A DNA stretch of 64,000 nucleotides from Verrucomicrobiaceae bacterium (GTDB lineage: Bacteria; Verrucomicrobiota; Verrucomicrobiia; Verrucomicrobiales; Akkermansiaceae). The stretch covers positions 124,001 to 188,000 of the forward strand of contig JAIXOR010000073.1 in the NCBI GenBank assembly GCA_027486655.1, given 5' to 3'. Below are positions 17,550-26,670 of this stretch, one piece after another. Below the pieces are notes generated by a model. The model worked only from the letters and a program-made list of their open reading frames with translations. It was not told the origin of the DNA and did not search any database. Position numbers and translations under genes: made by a program. The stretch's first letter is position 1, and every line of letters begins with the position of its first letter.

Positions 17550-18728
17550 ATGAAAATGCACCGCATCCTTGCCGAAGCCGCCGCCACGGTGGTGAAGTCC
17601 GTGTTCAAGGAGCACAAGGTGCTGGACCATGCCTTGGCCGCCGCTTTTGAGGAGAATCCCAAATGGGGCCGCCGCGACCGCTCGTTCATTGCCGAAACCG
17701 TGTTCGAGGTGGTCCGCTGGCGGCGCTCGCTCTCCTTTGTCGCGGACAGCGAGGAAACCAAGGCCCTCTGCGCGATACAGTGGCTGCGCATGGGATACGA
17801 GATCCCCGCCTGGTGGACCTACAAGGGCTGCTCCGCCGCGGAAGCCGCCTCCCGAGAAAACGACCTGCACGGGCAACCCCGAGCCGTGCGGGAGTCGATC
17901 CCGGATTGGTTGGATGACCTCGGTGCCGCCGAACTCGGCGCTTCATGGGATGCGGAAATTCATGCGCTCAACCAGCGGGCCCCGGTTTATCTTCGCGCGA
18001 ATACGCTCAAACAGTCCCGGGAACAGGCGATGCAATGGCTCGCGACCCATCAGGTGGATGCCCGGCCGGTCGATGGCCTGCCGGATGCACTCGTCCTCGC
18101 ACCCGGAAAGTCCCTGCCGAAGCCGCTCCGGTCCGAGGGCCGGGTCGAGATCCAGGATGCCGGATCCCAGATCATCGCTCCGCTCACAGGTGCCAGGCCC
18201 GGGGAACGGGTGATCGATGCCTGCTCCGGTGCTGGTGGCAAAACGCTCCATCTCGCCGCGCTGATGAACAACCAGGGGCGCATTCACGCGCTCGATGTGG
18301 AACCCCGCAAACTCAACGAACTTCAAAAACGCTCGAAACGCGCGGGTGCCACCATCATCCGCACCGGCATCATCGATGACGCGGCGCTCCGCGATCTCGA
18401 GGGCATGGCGGACCGCCTGCTCATCGATGCTCCGTGCTCCGGGCTCGGCACGCTCAAGCGCCAACCGGATCTCAAGTGGAGACTCAAACCGGCCGCCATC
18501 GAACGGGTTCGCTCGATCCAGCGAGAGTTGTTAGAGAAACATCCGGCCATGCTCCGCGCCGGGGGCACCCTCGTCTACGCGACCTGCTCGGTGCTCCGCT
18601 CGGAAAACCAGGGAGCGGTGCAAGGACTGCTGGACAAGGGCGGATTTGAATGGGTCTCCGAACACCCGGTCTCTCCCGCCGCCAGCGGTTTCGACGGATT
18701 TTACGCGGCAGTGCTCGTGAAGCGTTAG
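17550..18728 (+). CDS. RsmB/NOP-family rRNA (cytosine-C5) methyltransferase
   Basis: A 392-residue cytosolic RNA methyltransferase. The N-terminal about 130 residues resemble a shortened NusB-like domain (EHKVLDHALAAAFE, RDRSFIAETVFEVVRWRR). The catalytic domain carries the SAM motif IDACSGAGGKTLHLA, the motif IV DAPCSGLGTLKRQPD (Pro-Cys) and the motif VI VYATCSVLRSEN (Thr-Cys), the two-cysteine arrangement of RNA m5C methyltransferases. ATG 17550 is the start closest to the family N-terminus. The gene contains one TTA codon (TTG-TTA-GAG, 18531-18533). Its stop is 1 bp from the stop of the convergent zinc-ribbon gene. Confidence 0.9.
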   Translation: MKMHRILAEAAATVVKSVFKEHKVLDHALAAAFEENPKWGRRDRSFIAETVFEVVRWRRSLSFVADSEETKALCAIQWLRMGYEIPAWWTYKGCSAAEAASRENDLHGQPRAVRESIPDWLDDLGAAELGASWDAEIHALNQRAPVYLRANTLKQSREQAMQWLATHQVDARPVDGLPDALVLAPGKSLPKPLRSEGRVEIQDAGSQIIAPLTGARPGERVIDACSGAGGKTLHLAALMNNQGRIHALDVEPRKLNELQKRSKRAGATIIRTGIIDDAALRDLEGMADRLLIDAPCSGLGTLKRQPDLKWRLKPAAIERVRSIQRELLEKHPAMLRAGGTLVYATCSVLRSENQGAVQGLLDKGGFEWVSEHPVSPAASGFDGFYAAVLVKR

Positions 18729-18729
18729 G

Positions 18730-20085
18730 TCAAGGCTCGGTCGGCAGCCAGTCGGTGGCGGCGATCGAGACCACCTCCAGATAGCTCCGGCCATCCGGCG
18801 TCGAGCGCTTGGCCAGTTCCAGCACCGGCGTGAAGATCGCACCTTCCGCGGTGGCGGCCTTGAGCTTGGTGTGCAGTTCGGTGGATTTTCTCACATAGGC
18901 CATTCGTTGGCGTCCCGGCAGCGGCGGGTCTAACAGAATGGACGAAAAGTGCTCGTTCTCGGTGCCGGCCGCACGATCGGCGGGCGGAGCGCTTGCGATG
19001 AGATGAAATCGCCCGGTCTTGTCCGCCGGACCATCGGCGAATTTCCTGAAGTGATCGTCTCGAAACTCGACGAAGGTTTTCCAATCGACGTTCCAGCCAT
19101 TGCGGGTCTCGCTCACCGCCACGGGAAACCCCGTGGGCAGGCTCTCGGTGACCACCTTGAAGATGAAGAGAGTGCTGCCGGATTGTTTGTCGGTGTAGCT
19201 GTTTTCAACCGAGAGCGAGACAAATGGCGTCGGGCCATCCGGTGCATTGCGCGAGTAGGCCTCCATCGCAGCCCGGAGCTTTTCCGGAAAGAGCACGTGG
19301 GCGGCGCGTGTGCTCCAATCCGGTGCTTCAAGAAAGGCACGAAGCGCGGCCTCTGCCATGGCGGAGGCCTTCTTGGGCTCCGCGGCAGGAGCGGGCACCG
19401 GCTTTGGCTCTTCCTTCGGAGGAACGGGCTCCGCATGCGGCGCGGCAGGAACCTCCGGGGACTGGATCGCCGGTTTCACCAAAACAGGGGCCTGCACCGG
19501 CGCTGAAGCGGCTGCGGGACGGTTCGAATCCACCACCGATGGCACCGAATCCGGGGATTTCGCGGCAGGCTGCGGCGAAGACGGCTCTGCTGGGACGATC
19601 CGCGCCGGCCCCAAACCCGGCCTGGATCCTGCAAGGTAACCCGCAGCGAGGCTGATCACGGCAGTGAGAATCAACGCAGGAAGAAACGCCGCCCGATGGG
19701 GGCAGGCCGCACCCGCCTCCGATTGCGGTGCTTGCAAGATTGGCGTGCTGGGAACGGACTCGGCGGCAGGAACATCCACTTCGATCGCTCGCGCATCGGC
19801 ATCCATGGCTGGTGCATCCGAAGCAAAAGGCTCGTAGGTGGGAGCCTCCACACGAGCCGGGGGCGGAACCATGGGGAGGCTTTCTTGAAACGGCCGGAAC
19901 TCGCGAACCACAGGCACCTGCTCCTGCGGTGGCGCGGGAAGATGGGCAGGAATGCCACGCAGCGGATCCGGCGCCACGATCTCATGACCGCACGACGGAC
20001 AAGGACCACGGCGACCTCCGAGCTCGAAAGGCAATCGCAGCGTGGATGCGCAGACAGGGCAGGGGAATTGGATCACTTGGGCCAT
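18730..20085 (-). CDS. zinc-ribbon, single-pass membrane protein of unknown function
   Basis: A 451-residue protein. The N-terminus is a treble-clef-like zinc ribbon with two CxxC pairs (FPCPVCAS and GPCPSCGHE). A Pro-rich cytosolic stretch leads to one membrane helix (FLPALILTAVISLAAGYLAG, about 135-155), a second Pro/Ala/Glu-rich linker (about 160-235), and a C-terminal globular domain (about 240-451) starting with ALRAFLEAPDWSTRAAHV. This zinc ribbon-helix-linker plan is common in Planctomycetes and Verrucomicrobia, but I do not recognise a function. It lies just downstream of the PPTase gene on the same strand with 42 bp between them, so read-through from the PKS-NRPS operon is possible. 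Confidence 0.78.
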   Translation of the reverse strand: MAQVIQFPCPVCASTLRLPFELGGRRGPCPSCGHEIVAPDPLRGIPAHLPAPPQEQVPVVREFRPFQESLPMVPPPARVEAPTYEPFASDAPAMDADARAIEVDVPAAESVPSTPILQAPQSEAGAACPHRAAFLPALILTAVISLAAGYLAGSRPGLGPARIVPAEPSSPQPAAKSPDSVPSVVDSNRPAAASAPVQAPVLVKPAIQSPEVPAAPHAEPVPPKEEPKPVPAPAAEPKKASAMAEAALRAFLEAPDWSTRAAHVLFPEKLRAAMEAYSRNAPDGPTPFVSLSVENSYTDKQSGSTLFIFKVVTESLPTGFPVAVSETRNGWNVDWKTFVEFRDDHFRKFADGPADKTGRFHLIASAPPADRAAGTENEHFSSILLDPPLPGRQRMAYVRKSTELHTKLKAATAEGAIFTPVLELAKRSTPDGRSYLEVVSIAATDWLPTEP

Positions 20086-20127
20086 CGGAAGTCGTTGGAG
20101 TTTCTCATCAGCATTGCAAATTGTCGA

Positions 20128-20799
20128 TCACGCTTGCGAAGGATGCTTGAGGGTGAACTTGGTGCCATCCGCCGCCACCGCAGCGCGGTGGCCCGCCAGC
20201 CAAGGACCGTCCAGTCGCATCACCGTGATCTCATCGAGGCGCGCAGGGCCCTGGTCGGATCGTCGTCCATCCTTGGCATGCAGGCGGATGCTTTCCGGGG
20301 GGATGGAAAACCCGGTGCCCAGCGCCTTGAGCAGCGCTTCCTTTCCCGTCCACAAATCCAGCAACGCCGCTGCGCGCGCCTCTCCGAACGGCAGGCTCGC
20401 GATCTCGTCGGCATGACAAAAGGAGGACTCGCACTCCAGAAGATCCACTCCGCGATCGATGTGCTCGATATCAATACCCACATCGCCATCGGCCCTCACC
20501 GCGATCAATGCAAGGTCCCGACAGTGCGAGAGGTTGAATCCCGGGACATTCCCGGCGGCATCCATCCTGGGTTTGCCAAAGGCATTCAACACGATCGGCA
20601 CCCGCTCCGGGGGCACTCCCACAAGCTCGGAAAGGATCCGGCGCAGCGCCACCCGGCAGGTGATCCAGCGCTCGGCATCCGCCCTGAAACGAAAAGCGTC
20701 CGCGCGCAGCCTTTCAGAAGCATTCAGCACTCCGATCCCTTCCGCATCGAAAGGAGCGGTTAGATCAACGCGGTGGATCTCGATGACTCCGGAGTTCAT
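20128..20799 (-). CDS. Sfp-type 4'-phosphopantetheinyl transferase
   Basis: Transfers phosphopantetheine from CoA to the conserved serine of carrier domains, here most likely the five ACP/PCP domains encoded in the same operon. The 223-residue protein has the magnesium-binding DVGIDIEHIDRG (near 106) and the DLWTGKEALLKALG motif (near 150) of the Sfp/AcpT group. Its ATG overlaps the stop of the NRPS gene upstream (20796-20799, ATGA), placing it as the last gene of the biosynthetic operon. Confidence 0.93.
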   Translation of the reverse strand: MNSGVIEIHRVDLTAPFDAEGIGVLNASERLRADAFRFRADAERWITCRVALRRILSELVGVPPERVPIVLNAFGKPRMDAAGNVPGFNLSHCRDLALIAVRADGDVGIDIEHIDRGVDLLECESSFCHADEIASLPFGEARAAALLDLWTGKEALLKALGTGFSIPPESIRLHAKDGRRSDQGPARLDEITVMRLDGPWLAGHRAAVAADGTKFTLKHPSQA

Positions 20800-23700
20800 G
20801 TCGTGGGGCCGCTGCGATCGATGAGGGCCGCAAGCGATCGGGGATTCGGATTCTCAAGGATGGCGGAGAGCGGCGCCCGAACGCCGAACACCTGATGAAT
20901 CCGCGAAAACAGGCGAAGCGCAAGGAGGGAGTGTCCGCCGACATGAAACCAGTTGTCCAGCGGGGAAACCAGCGGTCTTTCTAACAGCTCGCACCAGAGG
21001 GCGATCAGTTGGCGCTCGGTTTCCGTCTCCGGCTCCACCGCGACCGGTTGGTTCACCGGATCGGGCAGACGGCTCACATCGATTTTCCCGCTGGCACCGA
21101 GCGGGAAACACTCGATCACCCCGATATCCGCCGGGATCATGTGGGATGGAAGACGCATCGCGAGGAAATGCTTGAGGTCCGCAGGTTCCGGCACCGTCCC
21201 ATCCGCCCGGGGCACGATCCATGCGACGATCCGCCGGGTCTCCGGGCTTTCACCGCGCAGGGCACTTCTGGCGACCGAAACGGCCGGGTGATCTCCGAGG
21301 TTCGAATCGATCTCCCCAAGCTCCACGCGGAAACCGCGGATCTTGATTTGTCCGTCCGAACGACCCAGGCATTCGAGACTGCCATCCCGTGTCCAGCGTG
21401 CGAGATCGCCAGTCTGATAGGCGCGGATCTCCCTCCCATCCAGCGCCCGGATGCAGGTGAATCGCCCGGCCGTGAGTTCGGGGTGATTCCAGTAACCATC
21501 GGCCAGCCCCGAGCCGGAGATCCACAGGTCCCCGGCAACTCCTGGAGGAAGGTGGCGTCCGTCCTTGCCGAGGATGTGGACTCCCGTGTTGGCGATCGGT
21601 GCTCCGATCCGGATCGCACGGGAATCCCGTGGTACTCTCCAGCAGGTCGACCACACCGTGGTTTCAGTGGGACCATACAAGTTCCAAAGCTGGCATCCAA
21701 GCGGCCACAAAGTGCGTGCGAGTCCGGGATCCATCGCCTCACCACCGCACAGGATTTTCAAATCCGGCGAGCCCTTCCAGCCCGCGGCAACGAGCATGCG
21801 CCAGGTCGCCGGCGTGGCCTGCATCACCGTGGCACCTGAATTGCCAAGCGCTTCCAGCAATTGCAAACCATCACCCGCGGTCGAGCCTGGAACCACGGTC
21901 AGCGATCCCCCCGTGCTCAGGGGCAGCAGCAACTCGAGCATCGCAATGTCGAATGAAACCGTGGTCACCGCCAGCAGATGGTCCGCTTCCGTGAATCCCG
22001 GGGTCTCCGCCATCGATTGCAGGAAGTTCCCCAGAGCGCCATGGGAAACGATCACTCCCTTCGGACGTCCGGTGGATCCGGAGGTGTGAATGATGTAGGC
22101 GGTATCTTGTGGCGAGCTGACATGATCAAGGCGTGCTTCGATGTCGTCCGGAACTTCATCTAACAAAACACACCGTTCCACTCCGGCCAGCAGCGGGGCG
22201 AGTGAGGAGCTTGCGAGGGCACAGGCCGGTTTCTGGTCGGCGAGGATGTGCGCAAGCCGGGCGGGGGGATTTGATGGATCGAGCGGCACGCAAACGGCTC
22301 CGCATTTCCAGATGCCCAGCATCGCCGCGGGCAGCCTGCGGTCGCGCTCGACGAGCAGGACCACCTGGTCGCCCTGAGCCACTCCCCGGGAGCGCAGAGC
22401 GGCGGCGATTCGCGAAGAGAAGCTGCCCAGTTCTTGATAGGTGAGGCCGTCATCTGCATCCAGAACCGCGGTTTTCCCCGGTTTTTCAGCGATCGAAGCG
22501 GCGATCATCCACGGAGCGGTCCGCTTGGGAAAATCCGGACGGATCGGGCCCTCGGCCCTGGATTCGAGAAACGCCAGATCGTTGGCATCGAGGGCGCTGA
22601 TTTCGGAAACGGTCGATTCCGGACTTTCGCAGATGCGGTTGAGGATGACGAGGTGGCGCCGCAGCATGGCCTCGATGCTCGGCTTCTCGAAAAGCGCGCG
22701 GCGATATTCGATGCAGAGTTGCTGCCGGTCCGGGAAGTGATTCAGGAGCATGCTCAAATCGAATTGAGATGCCCCCCGGTGGCAGGTGTAAGGCTGACAA
22801 CTGAGGCCGCCGGCCCAGCTTTCCCGGATCGGGATCTCCTGGTGGTCGAACATCACCTGCGCGAGTGGTGCTTCGTTTTCCTCACGGTTGACTCGGAGCT
22901 CCGCAAGAATCCGCTCGAACGGTGCATCCTGATTTTCCAACATCTCAAAGGAGGCCTGTTTCACCCGATCCAGCAAGGCATGGAAATCCTCGTCGCCATT
23001 GAGTTCGATCCGGAAGGGCAGGGTGTTCACGAGCGTGCCGACCAAGTGGCCGCTGCCAGGCACATGCCGGTTGGCCACGGGAACCGCCGTGATCAAATCA
23101 TCGCCGGCCCCGTGCTGGCGAAGCAGCACCAGAAAAGCGGCGAGCTGAACCATGAACGGGGTGGCACCGCGCGCCCGGGCGATCGCCTCGATCTGATTGC
23201 AGATGGCGGCCGGCAACTCGATGGCTTCCAGCCCCCCCCGGTCGTCTCCCCGGGCATTCCGGGGGGCATCGATCGGCAGGGGGATGCTGCCCGGGTGGCC
23301 ATTCAGACGTTCTTTCCAATATCGAAGCTGCCCATCGAGTCCGGGACCATCCGCCCAGTCCCGGTGGCGCGCCGCGTAGTCGAGGAAATCCAGGTTTCCA
23401 CCCGGAAGCCGGATGGACGAACCGGCGACCATTGCACTGTATGTCGCGCCCAGCTGGGTGGCGAGAACGCGCATCGACCAACCATCCGCAGCGATGTGAT
23501 GGGCACAAACCGCTAACAGATGTCTGCGATCGTCAAGGGTCACTAATTTCGCACGAAAAGGGGGCGAATTCTCCAGATCGAAGGGAATCGTCGCAAACTG
23601 CTCAAGATCCCTTCGTGCCGCCGACTCGTCAGCGATGTTCGTGAAGCCCAGCTCCGGTAGGAAAGCATCATCGATCCAGGCACGCACGTTGCCGTCACGC

Positions 23701-25790
23701 AGTCCGTGTCGGGAGAAAAGCATCGGGTGCTGTGCCACCACGTGATCAAAGGCCCGTGCGAGGATGCCGTGGTCGAGAATCCCATCGAGTTCGATCACTC
23801 CGAAAACATGATAGGCCGCGCTTTGGGGATCGAGTTGATGAAGGAACCACATCCGCTGCTGGGAATGCGTGAGCTGCCCCCGCTCCCCACCCGACTCCGC
23901 GAATCGCGGGGCGCTTCGACCACTTTTCCTCACGTTCTGCGCCAGTTCGGCAAACGACCCGGCGGCAAGAATGCATCCGATCGGCACTCTCGCACCGCTT
24001 CGTTCCTCGATGATCGCCGCGAGGCGGGCGGCGTCGATCGATCTCATTCCGAGGGATCCGAGATCGTCCGTGCTTCGGACCTGGCTGTGTCCGCTGACCT
24101 CGCGCACCGCCTCAAGGATGATCTCTGTCGTCGGACAGGATTCAGTCGATGCGAGATCTTCGCCCGCCTGTTCGATGAGCTTGAGGGATCCGTCGAGCAT
24201 CGCATCGCGGCAGGCAAAGCGCCGGATCTTCCCGCTGGTGGTGCGTGGCAGGAGCCCCGGTTTGGTGAATCCCAGCGATGCCACCGCGACTCCGCATCGC
24301 GAGGCCACTGCCGTGCGGATCTTCCGGCGGATGGCGGCAAGGTCGGACTCTCTGGACCACGGACCTTCGAGAAGGAGATTCACACGTTCGCCGTTTCCGG
24401 ATTCGATCGAAAACGCAGCGGCCGCACGGACGTCGGAACAAGCGAGGCGCGCCGTCTCTTCAATATCCTCCGGAGAATGGTTCACTCCATCCACGATGAT
24501 GAGGTCCTTCCTCCTGCCCGTCACATAAAGATGCCCATCCTTGAGAAACCCGAGATCACCCGTGCGAATCCCGCCTGGCACAAATACCTCCTGTGTTTCC
24601 TCGGTCCGGCCCCAGTATCCCTGCGCGACCAACGGGGCCTCCGCCCGGATTTCCCCGATGACTCCATCATTAACCGCCATGCCGCTCACCGGATCGGTGA
24701 TGCGAATGCGCACGCCCTCAAGCGGTGTGCCGCTGGATACCAGTTCGCCGCATTGCGGATGACTAACGATCGGCAGTTTCTCGTCCTGGTGGAGGGCGGT
24801 GACGATGAGTGTTGTTTCCGCCATGCCATAACCCGGGTGAAACGCATCATCGGAAAACCCGTATCGGCCGAACCGACGGGCGAATGCACGCAGGGTCGAT
24901 GCCCGCACCCGCTCCGCCCCGCAGGGTGCTGCCTTCCAGCAGGATAGATCGATTCCCTCCAGATCCTCATCGCGGATCATGCGGGTGCATGCGTCGAAGG
25001 CGAAATCCGGAGCACCGGAAAACTCCGCGCGATACCGGCTGATCGCCCGCAGCCAGCGGACCGGACGCTGGATGAAATGATCGGCTGAGAACCAAATCAG
25101 CGGCACGCCATCCTCGAATGCATTGAGGAGCTTCAACACCAGACCCATGTCATGATAGGGCGGCAGCCAACTCAGCATCGACGAGAACGCGCAAGTCTTG
25201 TGTCCCTGCAAGGCGGCGTGATGCGCCCTGAGATTCGCATGGGTGATCATCACTCCCTTCGGCGAGGAGGTGGATCCGGAGGTGTATTGCAAAAGGCATG
25301 GGCCCACCGGCATGCGGGCCTCACCCGACCATGGGGAGTTTTTCGCGAGCAAGCTCGTTTCCACCACCTCAAGTCCATCCGGTGTCCGGCCTGTGGGCGA
25401 GCCCAAGGCGAAGCTTGCTCCGCTGTCTGCCATGACGGCTTCAAGACGCTGCCGATGGCGGGTGCCCCGGGGTGGATAGGCAGGCACCGCGATCGCACCC
25501 GCATGCCAACAGCCGAAGAGCCCTTCGATGAAATCCGGCCCCGGCGTTTCCATCAGTAGCACCGGCTTTCCAGCGAGACCTCGATCAAGGAGCGATGAAG
25601 CCACCGCCCGGGCCCGCTGCGCGAGTTCGCTCTGGCTGCGGTCTTCACCGGGATTCTCGCCATCGGGCAGGAATCGAAACGGAACCGCATCCGGTTGTGC
25701 GGAGGCGCGCTCGTCGAGCAGCGCATGCAATGGACCTGCGGAGCCCGCGACACTGCAATCCGGCGATGATGCGGAGGTCCGGGACATCAT
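20796..25790 (-). CDS. NRPS with fatty acyl-AMP ligase loading: FAAL-ACP-C-A-PCP
   Basis: A 1664-residue assembly-line protein. Residues about 20-550 are a fatty acyl-AMP ligase: AVPAYPPR, YTSGSTSSPKGVMITHAN, SWLPPYHDMGL, SGAPDFAFD, GYGMAETTL. It activates a free fatty acid and loads the ACP at about 555-625 (Ser in LGSLGMRSIDA). A condensation domain follows (about 640-1075, active site HHIAADG), then an adenylation domain (about 1090-1580, HTSGSTGRPKGVIVSH, LYGPTETT, ASGKID) and a PCP (FHVGGHSLLALRL, about 1615). Pocket residues read by eye are D-I-L-Q-L-G-L-V-W-K, close to glycine codes. There is no thioesterase, so the chain must pass to another protein. Two adjacent ATGs (25790, 25787) could start it; 12 bp separate it from the PEP-CTERM gene upstream. 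Confidence 0.93.
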   Translation of the reverse strand: MMSRTSASSPDCSVAGSAGPLHALLDERASAQPDAVPFRFLPDGENPGEDRSQSELAQRARAVASSLLDRGLAGKPVLLMETPGPDFIEGLFGCWHAGAIAVPAYPPRGTRHRQRLEAVMADSGASFALGSPTGRTPDGLEVVETSLLAKNSPWSGEARMPVGPCLLQYTSGSTSSPKGVMITHANLRAHHAALQGHKTCAFSSMLSWLPPYHDMGLVLKLLNAFEDGVPLIWFSADHFIQRPVRWLRAISRYRAEFSGAPDFAFDACTRMIRDEDLEGIDLSCWKAAPCGAERVRASTLRAFARRFGRYGFSDDAFHPGYGMAETTLIVTALHQDEKLPIVSHPQCGELVSSGTPLEGVRIRITDPVSGMAVNDGVIGEIRAEAPLVAQGYWGRTEETQEVFVPGGIRTGDLGFLKDGHLYVTGRRKDLIIVDGVNHSPEDIEETARLACSDVRAAAAFSIESGNGERVNLLLEGPWSRESDLAAIRRKIRTAVASRCGVAVASLGFTKPGLLPRTTSGKIRRFACRDAMLDGSLKLIEQAGEDLASTESCPTTEIILEAVREVSGHSQVRSTDDLGSLGMRSIDAARLAAIIEERSGARVPIGCILAAGSFAELAQNVRKSGRSAPRFAESGGERGQLTHSQQRMWFLHQLDPQSAAYHVFGVIELDGILDHGILARAFDHVVAQHPMLFSRHGLRDGNVRAWIDDAFLPELGFTNIADESAARRDLEQFATIPFDLENSPPFRAKLVTLDDRRHLLAVCAHHIAADGWSMRVLATQLGATYSAMVAGSSIRLPGGNLDFLDYAARHRDWADGPGLDGQLRYWKERLNGHPGSIPLPIDAPRNARGDDRGGLEAIELPAAICNQIEAIARARGATPFMVQLAAFLVLLRQHGAGDDLITAVPVANRHVPGSGHLVGTLVNTLPFRIELNGDEDFHALLDRVKQASFEMLENQDAPFERILAELRVNREENEAPLAQVMFDHQEIPIRESWAGGLSCQPYTCHRGASQFDLSMLLNHFPDRQQLCIEYRRALFEKPSIEAMLRRHLVILNRICESPESTVSEISALDANDLAFLESRAEGPIRPDFPKRTAPWMIAASIAEKPGKTAVLDADDGLTYQELGSFSSRIAAALRSRGVAQGDQVVLLVERDRRLPAAMLGIWKCGAVCVPLDPSNPPARLAHILADQKPACALASSSLAPLLAGVERCVLLDEVPDDIEARLDHVSSPQDTAYIIHTSGSTGRPKGVIVSHGALGNFLQSMAETPGFTEADHLLAVTTVSFDIAMLELLLPLSTGGSLTVVPGSTAGDGLQLLEALGNSGATVMQATPATWRMLVAAGWKGSPDLKILCGGEAMDPGLARTLWPLGCQLWNLYGPTETTVWSTCWRVPRDSRAIRIGAPIANTGVHILGKDGRHLPPGVAGDLWISGSGLADGYWNHPELTAGRFTCIRALDGREIRAYQTGDLARWTRDGSLECLGRSDGQIKIRGFRVELGEIDSNLGDHPAVSVARSALRGESPETRRIVAWIVPRADGTVPEPADLKHFLAMRLPSHMIPADIGVIECFPLGASGKIDVSRLPDPVNQPVAVEPETETERQLIALWCELLERPLVSPLDNWFHVGGHSLLALRLFSRIHQVFGVRAPLSAILENPNPRSLAALIDRSGPTT

Positions 25791-25802
25791 GAGTCACTGG
25801 GC

Positions 25803-26654
25803 TCACGCCCTCTGGCGAACGCGGCGGAGCAACCCTGCCGAGACCGCAGCCGCGAGGAGAGTGCTGGAAGTGGGTTCCGGAACCGCGATGAAGGAACCAA
25901 ATCCCGAGGTTTGTCCGCCCGTCAGGCTGAGGTCGCCATCAAATGCGGCGAACATCCCATTGTTGCCCGCGGGATTGCTCGGCAGGGTGGTGCCAAACAT
26001 ATCGAAGCGGACCTGCGAGGTGTTGCTGTAATAGGCGATAAAGGAACCCTCCGGTCCGGTTTCTGATAGATTGAGGCCACCCGCATCAAAGGTGACCGTG
26101 CCGTCCGCGCGGCTCGCGCTGATGTTGCTGCCGTTGCGGATCTGATAGCCCATCAGTCCGTTGCCGAGGTAGGTGCGGATCGATTCCGACTGACCGGGCT
26201 CACCGTCGTGATCGTAAATGAGCAGGCGGAAGTCCGAGAGCACGGCTTGTTGGGTGAAGGTCCCGCCACCTGCATAAAACGTCATCATGTAGGCGATGCC
26301 GCCGGTCGGTTGCGCGAAGCTTCCGGTGTGGCGGTAGTAGACGCCCAGATCCCCATCGGGCTGGCCGGCCGCCGAGTTGTAATCGGGAATCCAACCGACG
26401 AATTCATACGATCCCTGTGAACCGAGAATGGTCACCCGCGCGTCGATCGACTGACCGTTCTGCGTGGTGACATTCACGAAGTCGAATGAAGTTCCCGAGT
26501 AATACTCCGGACCGAGCGTCGACATGTTCGGGTAGATCCCGTTGTTCGGCTGAACGTTCTGGCTGAAGTCCAGCGGCAGGTAGTTCTGCGCAAACGCGGA
26601 TGAGGACAGGGCCACAAGAAGGTGGACCGCGCTGGCATAGGGGGGGCGTGGCAT
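25803..26654 (-). CDS. PEP-CTERM sorted surface protein
   Basis: A 283-residue exported protein with a signal peptide (about 1-22, LLVALSSSAFAQ) and a C-terminal PEP-CTERM signal: VPEPTSSTLL, a short hydrophobic helix, and the basic tail LLRRVRQRA. Exosortase cleaves such tails and places the protein on the cell surface or in the polysaccharide matrix. The body is rich in Gly, Ser, Tyr and Asn (beta-rich, RQEP-free). It contains no recognisable enzyme motif. It lies between two NRPS genes with gaps of only 16 bp and 12 bp, so it must share their transcript. No exosortase gene is present in the window. Confidence 0.9.
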   Translation of the reverse strand: MPRPPYASAVHLLVALSSSAFAQNYLPLDFSQNVQPNNGIYPNMSTLGPEYYSGTSFDFVNVTTQNGQSIDARVTILGSQGSYEFVGWIPDYNSAAGQPDGDLGVYYRHTGSFAQPTGGIAYMMTFYAGGGTFTQQAVLSDFRLLIYDHDGEPGQSESIRTYLGNGLMGYQIRNGSNISASRADGTVTFDAGGLNLSETGPEGSFIAYYSNTSQVRFDMFGTTLPSNPAGNNGMFAAFDGDLSLTGGQTSGFGSFIAVPEPTSSTLLAAAVSAGLLRRVRQRA

Positions 26655-26670
26655 GCGTTTATGGGGGGGA

